From NCBI GenBank assembly GCA_911728455.2, contig OU452225.1:14978731-15042730 (forward strand): a DNA stretch of 64,000 nucleotides. Direction: 5' to 3'. The notes under the pieces were generated by a model. The model saw only the letters and a program-made list of their open reading frames with translations, was not told the DNA's origin and did no database searches. The translations under genes were made by a program, and so were the position numbers. The DNA comes from Marthasterias glacialis (Eukaryota > Echinodermata > Asteroidea > Forcipulatida > Asteriidae). Of this stretch, positions 1-10,775 are shown one piece after another (position 1 is the stretch's first letter; each line of letters begins with the position of its first letter).

Positions 1-2873
1 AAACATTTGACAGGGCTAGACAAAAGTGGAAAAATATGATTATAGAAGATTGGTAAAGCTTTCCTCCAAACCAGGTAATACGTGTACAGGTTCTTTCAGG
101 GGATGGGAAAAAATTGTGTTCAGAGAACTGTTTGGGGAATTTTTCTTTGCAAGGTTAAGAAGTAAAATCGTCATTAAAGATGAGGAAAATTTGTGACCTA
201 TGATTTAAAACCTTCCTTGGGTTTGGTTAAGTCTGCAAGTAAAATAATGGTAACATTATGAGATGAGAATTTGCCTTTATTTTCAGAACAGTTTGCTTCT
301 CATTTTAGGCTACATGGAGTGGTCAGAAAACATTTTAACTTCTACAATGGTTTCATTTTAATTTTAAACATAAATTGACTTCACAATTTGGCACTGTTTT
401 CACAAAGTGACGAATGTGTCAAAAACCGCAAAAATCATGCAAATTCTTGACATTATACTCATTGCTGTTAACATTTTCAGCAAATTTCAGGACCCAGGGC
501 GTATAATAGTTTTGTAATTACACTAATCAGCATGACCGACAAAATCACTAGTTTGCCATTTTGCGTTTTCACAAAGTGGCGAATCAAGACTCGCCACTTT
601 GCTTCTTGAAATACACAGTGCTGGCACAGTTCAGCATTTTCACAAAGTGACAAAACTCAATATGCATTGGTCTATACACAATGCTCTGGGTGCAAGTCTT
701 GTTTTTTTCGTTTTCACAAAATGACGAATGTGTTTAGGAATTACAAGCTCATCAAAACAGTTGCAAGATTGAAAACATACTGACCGTTCGTTATGAATTA
801 CGAGGTCAGCTATATTTTTTGGTAGGAAAATTTAAAAGAAAAAAAAATGGTAAGCAGTTTCTGAAACAGCAGTTTGAAAAACAGTTCAACTTCCAATGCG
901 ATTTTCTCCAAACACAATTTTGGCTTTGTTGCAGATTCGTCGCTTCGTGAAAATGGCGACGAATTATTGAACCTGCACTACAAATACATTTTGTATTTCA
1001 GCTTCATTTGGAATTAGATTGGAAACATCTGAAGTAGAAGTAGATCAGTGCAGAACTAAATGAAATGGAACTGTATACGTGGACAGAGAATTTTAATCAT
1101 GGATCGCCAAAACAAAAACAAATTACCATGATGAAACTAGCTTCCTTATGTTGTTTATCAGCAATAGTATTGAATCTTATCTTAGAATGTGTCTCTATTA
1201 CTCAAACCACAAAACGCAACCCTCCAAGATGAAACATCTAATGCTTCAGCATCATCATCGTCTGTCACTCGCCGGCTGACTTTCTTATGTATTTTCTCCG
1301 GTTCGATTCTGACGACAATTTGTTTGTTCATAAAAACGGCTATGTTTTACGTCACATATCAAATGTCGTGTTCATGATTAAATGTCAAGAAAGTAGTTCC
1401 CTTTCCCATGGGTGGGCGGTGCACATAACCTTCCGTGGTAATTATCTGTCGTGGTTTAATGACTGGAGCCCGCCGTTGATTGGCTGAACAACAAGTGGGA
1501 GCGAGTTTTGATTGGCTGGTTGAGGTCACAGTGTCATGAGATGGCTAGTCAATCACATGACTACATCAGCCACACTGTCACCCCCGATGGCTGAGACAAC
1601 AAGACAAGAGACAATCAAGGGAAAAGAAATGGAAACGCTCGTACCAATGCCAGGAATTCCAGCAAATCTTCAATTTGTCCTCTGTTTGGGTAATCTGAAA
1701 CTGTTGATGAAACTTCCAATTGGACTGATTTTAACTGATTGTTTTTTAACTGTTACCTTCATGCCATAGAGACCTTCGTTTGTATCATGAGGCTATCTGC
1801 CTCTTAATATGTTTTCAAGAAGAAGAAAAAAAAAGACATCTTTGCGATTTTGTTTATTGCCTGGAGCAGAATCCTCTGAGTGTGCCCCAAGAAAAGAAAT
1901 GTCTCTAGTCGCAGCTCCAATTACGCAAGTAAAATTCATGACATTAATTTAGGTGTATTGAATGACATTGTATAAACTCACTCCAAGGTGTATTATGTTA
2001 TCAAATGATTAGAGGGGAAGTGGTAGCCTGGGACAGTGCGTCATGTACCGTCCCCAAGTGCTTAAGTCACCATCTGTGACTTTTCTGTGCCATTGACCAA
2101 GCTAGCACCTGTATTCTTCAGGTACCAGCTGACATTTTGTTGCAGAGCCAAATTTATCTTCAAGCTATCCTATTTTTGAGCCATTTTGTTTCCCTCAAAT
2201 CCGTCTCGGCTGACTAGATTATTTCCATGGAGAATATTTTGCATGATTGTTTCTTGTTGTTGAGGTGGGGGGGGGTTGCATTTTGCTTTCAAATTAAACC
2301 AGTATGTGAAAAGAGAATGTGAAAACAAGAAAAGGGTGGAAAGGTGTGATGGTTCAACTGGAATACAAGTGATCATGGGTAAATTTGAAACTTCTTTATT
2401 ACATTTACATGTACATAAATAACTTATTTTGGACTCGATAACCTGTCAGTTGTTGTAAATGTTGTATTGAGGACCAACCAAAGATGGAAACGTTGACATT
2501 TTTAAACATCTGCTGAGAATGTCCAGCGGCATATTTGAGCTTTTCATCATGATTCCTTCAAGTTCTTTACACTTAATCAAACAAGCTGACTTCAGAAGCA
2601 GTCGCATTGCAAATTCATTATCCAGTCAGCAGATATTTTTCCCCTCTGAATATAAAAAAAATACAAGATACAAGAAAACTTGTCAGTTTTCTATTTTTGA
2701 TATTAACTAACTCTTTACTTATCTAGTTACATTATGAAATAAATAGAGCCCAACAGACTCCAGTAAATACATTTAAAGTCAGTTTTGTAGCTGAGTTTTT
2801 ATATTACAAGACTTACATAAGCAAAGTGAACTGTTTTCTACAATGATGAGTAATTTACTTTTGCCTGAAATTT
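1..2873. other. Unique AT-rich non-coding DNA (apart from motif cluster)
   Basis: Apart from the motif cluster at 398-952, no repeat family or convincing coding sequence is seen. Short open frames at 1189-1377, 1287-1487 and 1536-1769 overlap each other in different phases and show no recognisable domain. The part from about 1440 to 1640 is less AT-biased than its surroundings. A short G run sits near 2267-2276. Confidence 0.5.
398..952. repeat. Cluster of dispersed TTTCACAAAGTGACGAA motif
   Basis: The motif TTTTCACAAAGTGACGAA or a close variant starts near 398, 568, 638 and 712, and an inverted form (ATTCGTCGCTTCGTGAAA) lies at 935-952. Three of the spacings are about 170, 70 and 74 bases. 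The copy at 568 is part of a perfect hairpin with 11-bp arms (572-582 and 591-601) and an 8-base loop. Another inverted copy lies at about 57619-57640. The sequence between copies is not obviously repeated, so this is a motif cluster rather than a clean tandem array. Its function is unknown. It may be a worn mobile satellite. Confidence 0.55.
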
Positions 2874-2940
2874 GAACCGGTCTTTATTTGGCCCATATCA
2901 CACTTTCTAAGTATGAACCAGTATTTTATTTGGCCCATGT

Positions 2941-3683
2941 AATAACTATAACAATAATTTGTTTTAATAATAATAATAATAATACAAATCTGTAAAGTGC
3001 TATCTATCTATGACCAAACATATTCTGATGGGCTGGAAAAACAACATAAAAGACAAAAACGTACATTCAAAATACTTAGAACTACAAATGCAAAATGAAC
3101 AAGGTATGCGAAGGAGAGCACTACAAAGAGAGACTTACATGCAGGGACAACATCAAGTGGTTAAACACAATCAGCAATGGTGAACGAATGTGTTTTAAAC
3201 ATGCTTTTGGAAATGTCCAGAGAGACTGTAGCTGGGATAGTTAATGGTAAAGAGTCCCAGAGTTGGGAGTGGATTCGGAAAAGGCATGATTGCCATGGGA
3301 TGTGGTTGTTTTAGGAACAGTTAGAAGAAGTTTGTTTGTGGATCAAAGATTGTGACTTTGGAGTTTAAGGTGAGAGAAGTTCCTTGAGATATGTTGGTGC
3401 CTTGTCATTCAAAGCTTTTCCAGTCAAGCAATACGATTTTGAAGTGAATTCTTTGACGGACTTGAAGCCAGTGAAGCTGTTTAAGGATGGGTGTAATATG
3501 ATCATATTTACAGGTTTTTGATAATACGCGAGTGGCAGCATTCTCAATATTTTGTACTTTTTGGATGAGCTTCTTGTTGATACCTTAGAGTAATGAATTG
3601 TCATTACGTCCAGCATTGATGTAATGAAAGCAAGGATAAGGATAGAGGGCAGACTCTGTACTGAAGATCCTACTTTGTCGTTA
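2941..3683 (-). mobile_element. 5'-truncated LINE (non-LTR retrotransposon) 3' end
   Basis: Read on the minus strand, this encodes the end of a LINE reverse-transcriptase protein. Between about 3562 and 3430 the reading gives the conserved thumb-like block with ENAATRVLSKTCKYDHITPI followed by LKQLHWLQVRQRI. After a one-base frame change it continues with KALNDKAPTYLKELLSP. Further on come LWDSLPLTIP and MFKTHSF, then a stop near 3174. These blocks are typical of the CR1/L2-type RT tail (usual forms LHWLPV.RI and WNSLP). The element ends at an (ATT)n tail at 2965-2993, also usual for these LINEs. It is inactive: frames are broken and everything upstream of the RT tail is missing. Placement in the CR1/L2 group is inference from these blocks. 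Confidence 0.8.
2965..2993. repeat. (AAT)n microsatellite, LINE 3' tail
   Basis: About eight AAT/ATT units. They form the 3' end of the adjoining minus-strand LINE fragment. Confidence 0.85.
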
Positions 3684-3776
3684 TTTCTGGGTATGAATTG
3701 GTCTTTATTGGGCCCATGTCACACTTTTTAGATATGAAACCAGACTTTATTTTGCCCATGTCACACTTTCTGGGTC

Positions 3777-4086
3777 AAAAGTAGTCATGGAGTCTGGAGT
3801 AATCCATTGTTAAATTTGTGTCCATATTTGTCCTCTTGAACTGGACAAAAACAATTTTTGATTAGAAACTTTTACTTTTATTAAATCATTTGCATGTCAA
3901 ATTGAAGAAAGTCCCCGTTATGGAAACTCTTCACCTTTCTGCAGGCAAACTTGTCATCGCTGTCATGTCACGTTAAGCTAGTTTACCGGATGGAATTTTA
4001 AATAATCTCCAAACTAATTTGTGTATCTGTTGTTTTTAACCTCTTATTAAAAAAGTGAAATAAACTAAACACAAATGATTCATTGC

Positions 4087-4121
<35 letters not shown>

Positions 4122-5364
4122 GGAGGGAGATGGTTGGCTGTTACATATGATACTCCTATGTGGCATGCCGCTGTAGTCTTAGGCCATAGATGCACACACA
4201 CGCCAACTCAAATACACCGACATCAGATCATAAAGCCTGAGTCACATGTATTTAGCAGCAGGGCAACTCATTGTCAAAACTACAGGTGAATACTATTGAC
4301 ATATAAGCTCAGTACCCCAGGACGTTGTTACAGTCACGACACATTTGAAGACAGATCTTCTTCTTCTTCTTTTTTTAACACAGTGAGAACTGTACTCTGA
4401 TAGCTTCCACAGAGCTTCACATTTACCTCATGGAGGTCAACGGAGACGATTGTTTGTTTCTGAAATTTTTGCACGAAAATTTCTTGTTGAATTCTGTTAT
4501 TAGTGTTTTGCTTCTTTTTATTTATGATTGTATAAGTTTAAGTGTGCTTCAATTTTGGATTCTTTCATCTGTTAACAAAATTGTCAACGAAAGTTGCTAT
4601 TTGGGATCTTTGCTTTCGTCACAAAACTTTTTTTTAATGTAGCCGCTTAACACTGCTTTTGTTTCTTCTTTAAGCCAAGAACATAGTATAACTGGGTTCC
4701 TTAATGTCTCTCGTAATGCTAAGTTCTTTTACAACTGTTTATTTTAAGAGAGAATACAACTCTTATGAGATCTTGTTTTCTACAACCCTGTAATGTTTCA
4801 AACTCTAGAAATGAATTTAGTGAGAATGAGCTCGGTGCTAGCTCACTAACCCAAAGACAAACTTTCCCTTTAAGTAATTTCCCCCCCCCCAACATCATCT
4901 CGGATTCCTCTATAGTTTCTTGTGACTCATAAAGACTCAAGAACGCACCGACGTTACGATCATAGATTGCCGATTCCTGTAAATATCAGAAATTCCTTCA
5001 GTCAGTGAGTCACGTATTACGGAGTGCAAGCCAAGGTCTTGTCGTGAATGACTGAGATCTCTACATTGATAATTCATATACATGTGTCTTCTGATCCTCC
5101 CTCTCTACTTCTTAGCTAACTTCTTAAGACATTCTTCAAGATGATTTTTTTGTTTTACCTTGAAAATGCACTTTGAAGTTCCACACCTTGGAAATGAGTA
5201 GTATGTGGCAAGAGTAGACAGAAAATGAGGAATATTAAAAAGAGCTGGTAACGCATCCGAAACGAGATAACTTGAAGAATTATCGATGACCGAGTCTTCA
5301 AAATCTCATTTTATGTTAACTTCTGAAAAGTTTGGATTAAGCTAAATGCTTGGTTTATATTAAA
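3777..5364. other. Unique non-coding DNA with a (GA)n run
   Basis: No gene or repeat family is recognised. A (GA)n microsatellite sits at 4090-4117 and accounts for the opposed reading frames there. A C run lies near 4880-4890. Short frames at 4430-4642 and 4719-4940 have AT-driven composition and no known domain. Confidence 0.5.
4090..4117. repeat. (GA)n microsatellite
   Basis: An uninterrupted GA dinucleotide run of 28 bases. Confidence 0.95.
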
Positions 5365-5540
5365 TAGACCTTTATCATGCCACCACCATCTTGGTCATGT
5401 TCTCTGTATCCAATAACAGTAATAGATGCTCATATTCATTTTACTAAAAGGAACCAGACTATTTGCCCTTCCAGCCTCGGTTTGGTTACATTGGTTTGAA
5501 TGGGAGAAAATCAAGATGGCCGCACCATGATAAAGGTCTG
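5365..5540 (-). mobile_element. MITE family M1, copy 1 (TAGACC termini)
   Basis: A 176-base element with inverted ends: TAGACCTTTATCATG on the left and CATGATAAAGGTCTG on the right, extended inward by CCATCTTG and CAAGATGG. The middle contains CCTTCCAGCCTCGGTTTGG. Two other near-full copies lie at 25792-25969 and 44164-44339 in the opposite orientation, and a worn part copy lies near 52825-52885. The element has no coding capacity. A TA target duplication, as in Tc1/mariner elements, would fit the flanks but is inference. Confidence 0.8.
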
Positions 5541-6334
5541 TAGTACTGATCCTAATGTCTCGTGAAAAGTTACCTCCTGAAATGTTTCATCTCAGAAAAA
5601 ATTATTAGTGAATCATATCTTAATTCCGTTCATCACTGACAATAAAAATATAAAATTAGTTGAAAAAACAAATGTAGTTTTTTCTAAAAATGCAAGCAGC
5701 CGCTTTCGTGAAATACTCACTGATCAGACTGGTTTCCTGAAAATTAGACCATTGGAATAATTGTGCCCAAAATGCAATGCTTTAATAGATGGGTGGTTAT
5801 TGCCCCCTTAATTCCGTTCTTTGTAATACTATTCAGTTAAGTTATTCACGCCTGCAGTTGTACATAAGGACTGACTTGTTAATCCCTCTTGTCTCCACCC
5901 TTTAAATGGGGGGCATTTGAGACTTTACATGATTGAGCAGAAGATGCTGTCAGGCAATATGCACTCGCCATTAAAGATTTGCCAACTATTGCGTCTGTTC
6001 TTTGTAGAAGAAGAAATATTGGATGAAAGTTTTTTTGTAGAATCTGTCTACAGAGTAGTTTTTACAAATCAATTGATGTGCACAAGATATCAAACGGTTG
6101 TAGTTTTCACATATTATTGTTGCGGTGATTGTGCGACGTGCGTAAGCGAGCATTAGGGATTTAGGTCTGTAGCGAAGAAATAAGGTACTATTATGTGACG
6201 GCATCAGTTTAAAGTTTTCAAAAGGAAAAAGATAATTAAAAAAATATATAGAAAAATGGAAACAACAAGTCGTCGGAAGCAGGGAGGTGTTCGGACCCCC
6301 GGTACCCAACCCCCTGGATTCGTGCCTTAAATCC
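5541..6334. other. Unique AT-rich non-coding DNA
   Basis: No repeat family is recognised. Opposed open frames at 5917-6156 (plus) and 5986-6309 (minus) overlap the same AT-rich sequence and show no domain. Confidence 0.45.
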
Positions 6335-6454
6335 TAATGGGAGACTTTTGAGACGTTAGCGGGCACCCCAGTAACCGGTCCTTTTCTATTATGAGAGCAA
6401 TAGAAAAGGACCGGTTACTGGGGCGCCCGCTAACGTCTCAAAAGTCTCCCATTA
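6335..6454. repeat. Near-perfect palindrome (foldback element)
   Basis: The left arm 6335-6390 begins TAATGGGAGACTTTTGAGAC. The right arm 6399-6454 is its reverse complement over 56 bases, with one mismatch (GGCACC against GGCGCC). The loop is 8 bases, ATGAGAGC. The arms are much richer in G+C than the surrounding DNA. This is either a foldback MITE or a recent inverted duplication. Arm matching ends sharply at both outer edges. Confidence 0.9.
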
Positions 6455-7654
6455 ATATTGTCATCATTACACCTTCCAGAATAATTCAAAAAGATATTAT
6501 CAGTATCATTAGTTGAAATCATTTTTTTTTTTTATTTAATGATGAACAGTGTTGAAATATACAAAAAAATTACTGCTGTGACTGCTGTAATTGTTGTAAT
6601 CAAAAAGTAAATTCAAATTTATATTGGCACTGCCTCTGCTTCCAGCATGATCTTGTTCAAGCTAATAATTCTTTTCAGTTCTGATTTCATACTATTTTTG
6701 CTTTTCTTTCCAGTTGAGCAGCAACCATGTCCAAATCGAAATACTACTCTTATGGCCCCGGGGGAAACCATGACTCAAAACCTGTTGTTTCTATTAACTG
6801 CTGACTGAAACTGAAATAATATCACCTTCTGTTCACAACCCAAGCCAGAAATCCACCGAGTGGCTTAACACAGTGACAATTTTTCCTTTCAGTTTTTTTC
6901 CCCCCCTTTCGGTTGGGGGGGGGGGGGGGGGGGGGAGAGAGCTGTATGGAGAATGTCCGTGTTCCAAATAGCGTGATTGGTTTTTCTCCATTCAACAGTG
7001 CCCAAATTGTCACTCGCTAACATCCAAGCAAACATAAGAAAGCTGGCTTTTTCCGACCGTAATGGACGAGCAAGATTAAGGAGTAAGGATGCTCTTATCG
7101 GAGTCAGGGGTGTTATACCAAAGAATGGAGTGTAGCCAGGGGCAAGTGATGGACCCGATTGTTTGCGTTGTTTTCCTAGTCAAACTGGAGCAAAGCTTTT
7201 GTCATCCCATCGAGGTTAATTACTGGGATTGTATCGTTGACTGTTTAAAGCCGTGATCAGTTGGAGTATGTGCATAATTAAAGCATTCACTCCAATTGCC
7301 AATTTGATTTGATGGGAGTTCAGTACGAGTCACTGCATATATGAATTCACAAATGAATTCTAAATTGACATTTCTCACTTAGAGAGATCCTTATGTCAAC
7401 AGAAAATGATATCACTTGAAATATGAAATGGAAAAAACACTGTGTATGCATAGCAGGTTGTATTGAAGGTACTTAAAACTCTGATGCTTTGGAAAGCTAC
7501 TGTGCAAACCGGAGACGTCACCTGTCCACTTTATGGGTTGTTTGTAATAGTTTTATATAGTGTCTTGTGATTTCACCAACTTGAAAGATAGGTATAGTTT
7601 GAGTAGAATGTTTGTTCTTGCATTCTACAATCAGACGACATTAGGTTTAGGAAT
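6455..7654. other. Unique non-coding DNA with a poly-G tract
   Basis: No gene or repeat family is recognised. A run of 21 G lies at 6915-6935, preceded by a C-rich run, and gives a P-rich spurious frame on the minus strand. Confidence 0.5.
6915..6935. repeat. Poly-G tract
   Basis: Twenty-one consecutive G. Its length is likely to vary between individuals and to be uncertain in an assembly. Confidence 0.9.
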
Positions 7655-7928
7655 GTGTTGATGCAACTTCCAATCTATCATTCCTCAAACTTTCTCAACT
7701 CCCTGGGGAGCACACAGCCCCCAAGCTGCTGATATTAGCACTAAGGCTTGAATCCAACACAACACTAACTCAGTTTCCATATATATACCTGGGTTAAGAG
7801 AAGCGATTTATGGTTAAGTGTCTTGCTCAAGGACACAAGTGTCACGACTGGGAATCGAACTGACACTCTGATAACTAGGTCGTCAGAACCTGAATCTGAT
7901 GCACTAGACGGCTCAGCCACGACACGCA
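7655..7928 (-). mobile_element. tRNA-derived SINE (family C)
   Basis: On the minus strand the element starts GTGTCGTGGCTGAGCCGTCT, which resembles a tRNA 5' part with an A box (TGGCTGAGCCG). A B-box-like AGTTCGATTCC follows at about 7853-7863. A conserved core TGTCCTTGAGCAAGACACTT comes next, then a tail containing GCTGTGTGCTCCCCAGGGAG. The core resembles one shared by SINEs of many marine animals; that is from memory and was not searched. The copy is moderately worn and does not encode protein. Its 3' limit near 7655 is approximate. Confidence 0.7.
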
Positions 7929-7965
7929 AGATGAATTCATGAGGAAATTGCAAAGACCCTTACAG

Positions 7966-8590
7966 ATATGGTTTATTTATAGTGATCATGGTTTAGTTAT
8001 AGTTATCATGGTTTAGTTATAGTGATCATGGTTTAGTTATAGTGATCATGGTTTAGTTATAGTGATCATAGTTTAGTTATTTTGATCATGGTGTAGTTAC
8101 AGTGATCATGGCTTAGTTTATTATAGTGATCATGGTTTAGTTTATTATAGTGATCATGGTTTAGTTTATTATAGTGATCACGATTTAGTTTATTATAGTG
8201 ATCATGGTTTATTTTATTATAGTGATCATGATTTAGTTTATTAAAGTGATCATGGTTTAGTTTACTATAGGAATCATGGTTTAATTTATTATAGTGATCA
8301 TGGTTTAGTTTGTGATCATGGTTTAGTTTATTATAGTGATCATGGTTTAGTTTATTATAGTGATCATATTTTAGTTTATTATAGTGATCATGGTTTAGTT
8401 TATTATAGTGATCATGATTTAGTTTATTATAGTGATCATGGTTTAGTTTATTATAGTGATCATGGTTTAGTTTATTATAGTGATCATGGTTTAGTTATAG
8501 TGATCATGGTTTAGTTATAGTGATCATGGCTTAGTTATAGTAATCATGGTTTACTTATAGTCATTGTGGTTTAGTTATAGGGATCATGAG
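7966..8590. repeat. TGATCA minisatellite, about 28 units
   Basis: Tandem copies of ATAGTGATCATGGTTTAGTT. The first part (about 7966-8110) and last part (about 8490-8590) use a 20-base unit. The middle part (about 8110-8490) uses a 24-base unit with an added TTAT. I count about 28 units. Most contain the palindrome TGATCA. Variants include TTATCA, TGATCACGA and one shortened unit near 8308-8315. Confidence 0.95.
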
Positions 8591-8711
8591 AAAAACAAGT
8601 GAAGCTTAGTACTGACTCAGTATAAAGTCAGACACTTTTTATTATCCCCCTAAAAAATACCTAGAGAAGAAATGATGACAACATTTTCATCACAGTAGGA
8701 AATATATGATT

Positions 8712-8920
8712 GGAACTACCTCTAGCTGCCAAGCAATCTAGGTAGTCTAGTTGGTTAGACATCTGCTCTAGAATGGTAGGGGATCGTGGGTTCGAATCCC
8801 ACCTGAGGAATATGCCTGTGGAGTTTTTTCGCAGGACTCTGGGGGGGGGGGAAGTACTGAGTATACAGAGCTTAACACATGGGTGTGTGGTTCAAAAACA
8901 CAAATATTGTTCTTTATCCA
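8712..8920 (+). mobile_element. tRNA-derived SINE (family A), copy 1
   Basis: The tRNA-like head runs from about 8738 to 8808, with an A box in TAGTCTAGTTGGTTAGAC and a B box GGGTTCGAATCCC at 8788-8800. Its ends (CTAGG and CCTGAGG) can pair weakly. The tail contains ATGCCTGTGG, a G run, AAGTACTGAGTATACAG and finally ATTGTTCTTTATCC. The same layout recurs at 20380-20585, 34305-34450, 57690-57880 (reverse) and, worn, at 9325-9425 (reverse). It is a retroposon, not a working tRNA gene. Confidence 0.85.
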
Positions 8921-9324
8921 ACATTCCCAATACAAAAACTAATGAAACTTAACATCTATGAGTTTGCCATAATATCTTTCTTTCTGGATCAAGAGCCTGA
9001 CTTTAAAAGGCACACAAAATTATGTATTTCTCTTGTCTTGCCTGTTTGAATTTACCATTTTATACTATTTTAAAAAACTTTTTTTTTAATGTTCAATTCT
9101 ATGCAATTGTGCCTCTGGCAAAAAGTTTGAATGAATAATAATAATACACTTCATGCACTAGTTAAAATTAAATTCAGAATTCAGTCTCAAATGCTTGGAA
9201 TCACGTTTCATGATGCTGAGAATAAGTTATTGCTTTTTACATCAAATGTGCTGAAATAGCAGTTTTTTTTCAAAATAAAGTTGTGTAGTTGAAAGACAAA
9301 ATGTTGATTTAATTTTACTCTTAC
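8921..9324. other. Unique AT-rich non-coding DNA
   Basis: Nothing recognisable apart from short A/T runs. Confidence 0.45.
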
Positions 9325-9430
9325 ACTGCTGTGTAATGAGCACTGTATACACAGTACTTCCCAAGTCCTGTGGGGAACACAAGTCCACAGGCAAATCTGC
9401 TGGGATTTGAGTCCGTGAGCCCTGCATTTT
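9325..9430 (-). mobile_element. SINE family A, worn reverse copy
   Basis: The block GAGCACTGTATACACAGTAC, then AAGTCCTGTGG, CCACAGGCAAAT and GGGATTTGAGTCCGTGAG matches, in order, the reverse complement of the SINE A tail and B box (compare 57745-57825). The tRNA head beyond the B box is no longer recognisable. It is an old copy. Confidence 0.6.
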
Positions 9431-9832
9431 AAAAAACACCACACCACCAAGTACTTTGTAAAAAATACTTGCCAAGCAAATTTTCAACCTTTTTATAGCA
9501 TTCTGTAAGATAAACATTTCTGCTCGGCAATTTTCTATTTTGTCCGTAATAAAGTTGTGTTCTTTTGTAGGACTTCAAAGCCACAGTTAGACCATTATTT
9601 AAGTCGTCTGGTTGGAAATCGTCTTCATCATGTACGGTAGTGACAAATGGCTTACGTTCCTCTCTGAACGAGTGGTTTCTAGTGGTGTAACACTTCATGT
9701 GGGGATGAAAGACGCTTAACGTCGGGATTTTAATCTTGATTATGTGATGTGAGACTTGTGTTGTGATATAATGGATTGCTCCGCTGCGTCACCATAACGG
9801 GACACCTTTTAAGAAATATTATTTAAAGCCCC

Positions 9833-10186
9833 AGCTCAACATTGGTAAACTGACTGTCAATGCTTCCATTCTTTGCACAAATCAAGGTATTTGTGATAAA
9901 ACCAACCTGTGAAAATGTCGGCTCATTTGGTTGTTTCATTTGCGACAAAACGGTAAAAATGCATTCAGCATTTTTGTACGCATTCCTATAGGCAGAGTTT
10001 TCGACTTACTGAGATGAACACTCATTTTGGATCTTATTTCATTTATTATTTAAAAACAATAACACTTCAGGCAGAAATATTTCAAGGAAAGTTTTCTACC
10101 ATCATTATCTTTATACCATGTAAGGTATATGTAAATCTGTGAACATTTATGTTTTTCTTCTTACCAATGTTGAGCTGGTGCTTTAA
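9833..10186 (+). mobile_element. TTAA-flanked MITE (family T), copy 1
   Basis: A 354-base element bounded by TTAA on both sides. The inverted ends are AGCCCCAGCTCAACATTGG on the left and CCAATGTTGAGCTGGTGCT on the right. The interior carries markers shared by all copies: AAACCAACCTGTGAAAATGTC, TGCATTCAGCATTTTTGTAC, CACTTCAGGCAGAAATATTTC and AAATCTGTGAACATTTATG. Six copies lie in this window. TTAA target duplication is the known habit of piggyBac and a few other superfamilies. The superfamily is not proven because no transposase is present. Confidence 0.9.
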
Positions 10187-10236
10187 GTCTTTATTGTTAT
10201 AAAACCAACCCTTAAAATATCTAGTAACATTTACGT

Positions 10237-10380
10237 GTAAGCTTGAAGATACCTGTGTAGAGAAGATGATGAAGAAATAGTTTTATATACATGAGAGGAA
10301 AACCCGACTTGGGAAAAAATATATTCGTGAGGCTCTAATCCATTCAAGGCATGGCAAGATACTACTATAGGCCAACTGAA
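10237..10380 (-). mobile_element. SINE family B, reverse copy
   Basis: On the minus strand it begins CAGTTGGCCTATAGTAGTATC (a decayed tRNA head) and goes through GGGTTTTCCTCTCATGTATA. It ends with TCTACACAGGTATCTTCAAGC. The last blocks match the tail of the forward copy at 35852-36018 (GGGGTTTTCCTCCCACAT, CGACACAGGTATCTTCAGGC). The B box is degraded. Confidence 0.65.
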
Positions 10381-10462
10381 TCTACCAACCTTTGGCACAA
10401 AGAGCATTATCTTCTCCATGTACATTGTATATTCTCTTCCAGTACGCACTAATCCTCCAATC

Positions 10463-10775
10463 AGATTGCTCAATGGGAGTGTGATAATAAACCATATCAT
10501 ACTCCCAGTAGTCTATATTGCACTCTGCGTATTTTGAGTGTCATGTGTCACGCTCCGTATACGGACAGTGCAAAATGACGTTCTAAAGTTTGCGCATTGC
10601 ACGTTTTGCTCTTCATCAAATAACGCTCAAAGTTGTACTATCTTCCAGTTGACTGGAAGATAAATTCGTTATCACACTCGCACTTGAGAATGCGGGAAAA
10701 TATAGCTTGTCTGTGTTCAATATCCCACTTGGTCTTCGGCCTCTTGGGATATGGGACATAGAAGCACAATATTTT
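10463..10775. repeat. Foldback-type region with nested inverted repeats
   Basis: GATTGCTCAATGGGAGTGTG at 10464-10483 is inverted at about 10669-10691 (TTATCACACTCGCACTTGAG, imperfect). Between them, TATCTTCCAGT/ACTGGAAGATA forms a perfect 11-bp-arm palindrome at 10639-10662. Beyond them, 10697-10732 and 10740-10775 pair imperfectly around a CTTCGG-like turn. This looks like a non-autonomous foldback DNA element. Its outer limits are uncertain. Confidence 0.5.

Larger units (their letters stand above)
2874..3776. repeat. 41-bp tandem satellite, interrupted by a LINE
   Basis: Units beginning GAACCGGTCTTTATTTGGCC start at 2874, 2915, 3695 and 3736, and the complete units are exactly 41 bases long. 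The core is CTTTATTTGGCCCATGTCACACTTTCT with small changes. Unit 2 stops after GGCCCATGT at about 2940. Its expected ending (TTTCTGGGTAT) reappears at about 3684. The intervening 740 bases are a LINE fragment, so the LINE landed inside unit 2 of an existing short array. Confidence 0.75.

Noticed and set aside
4083-4289. Protein with RERERE repeat
   Set aside because: A product of the (GA)n microsatellite.
7966-8590. CRISPR array
   Set aside because: The units are direct tandem copies with no unique spacers, in animal-type DNA. It is a minisatellite.
8738-8808. tRNA gene
   Set aside because: It has A and B boxes, but the same head and the same non-tRNA tail recur at four other places, so it is a SINE.
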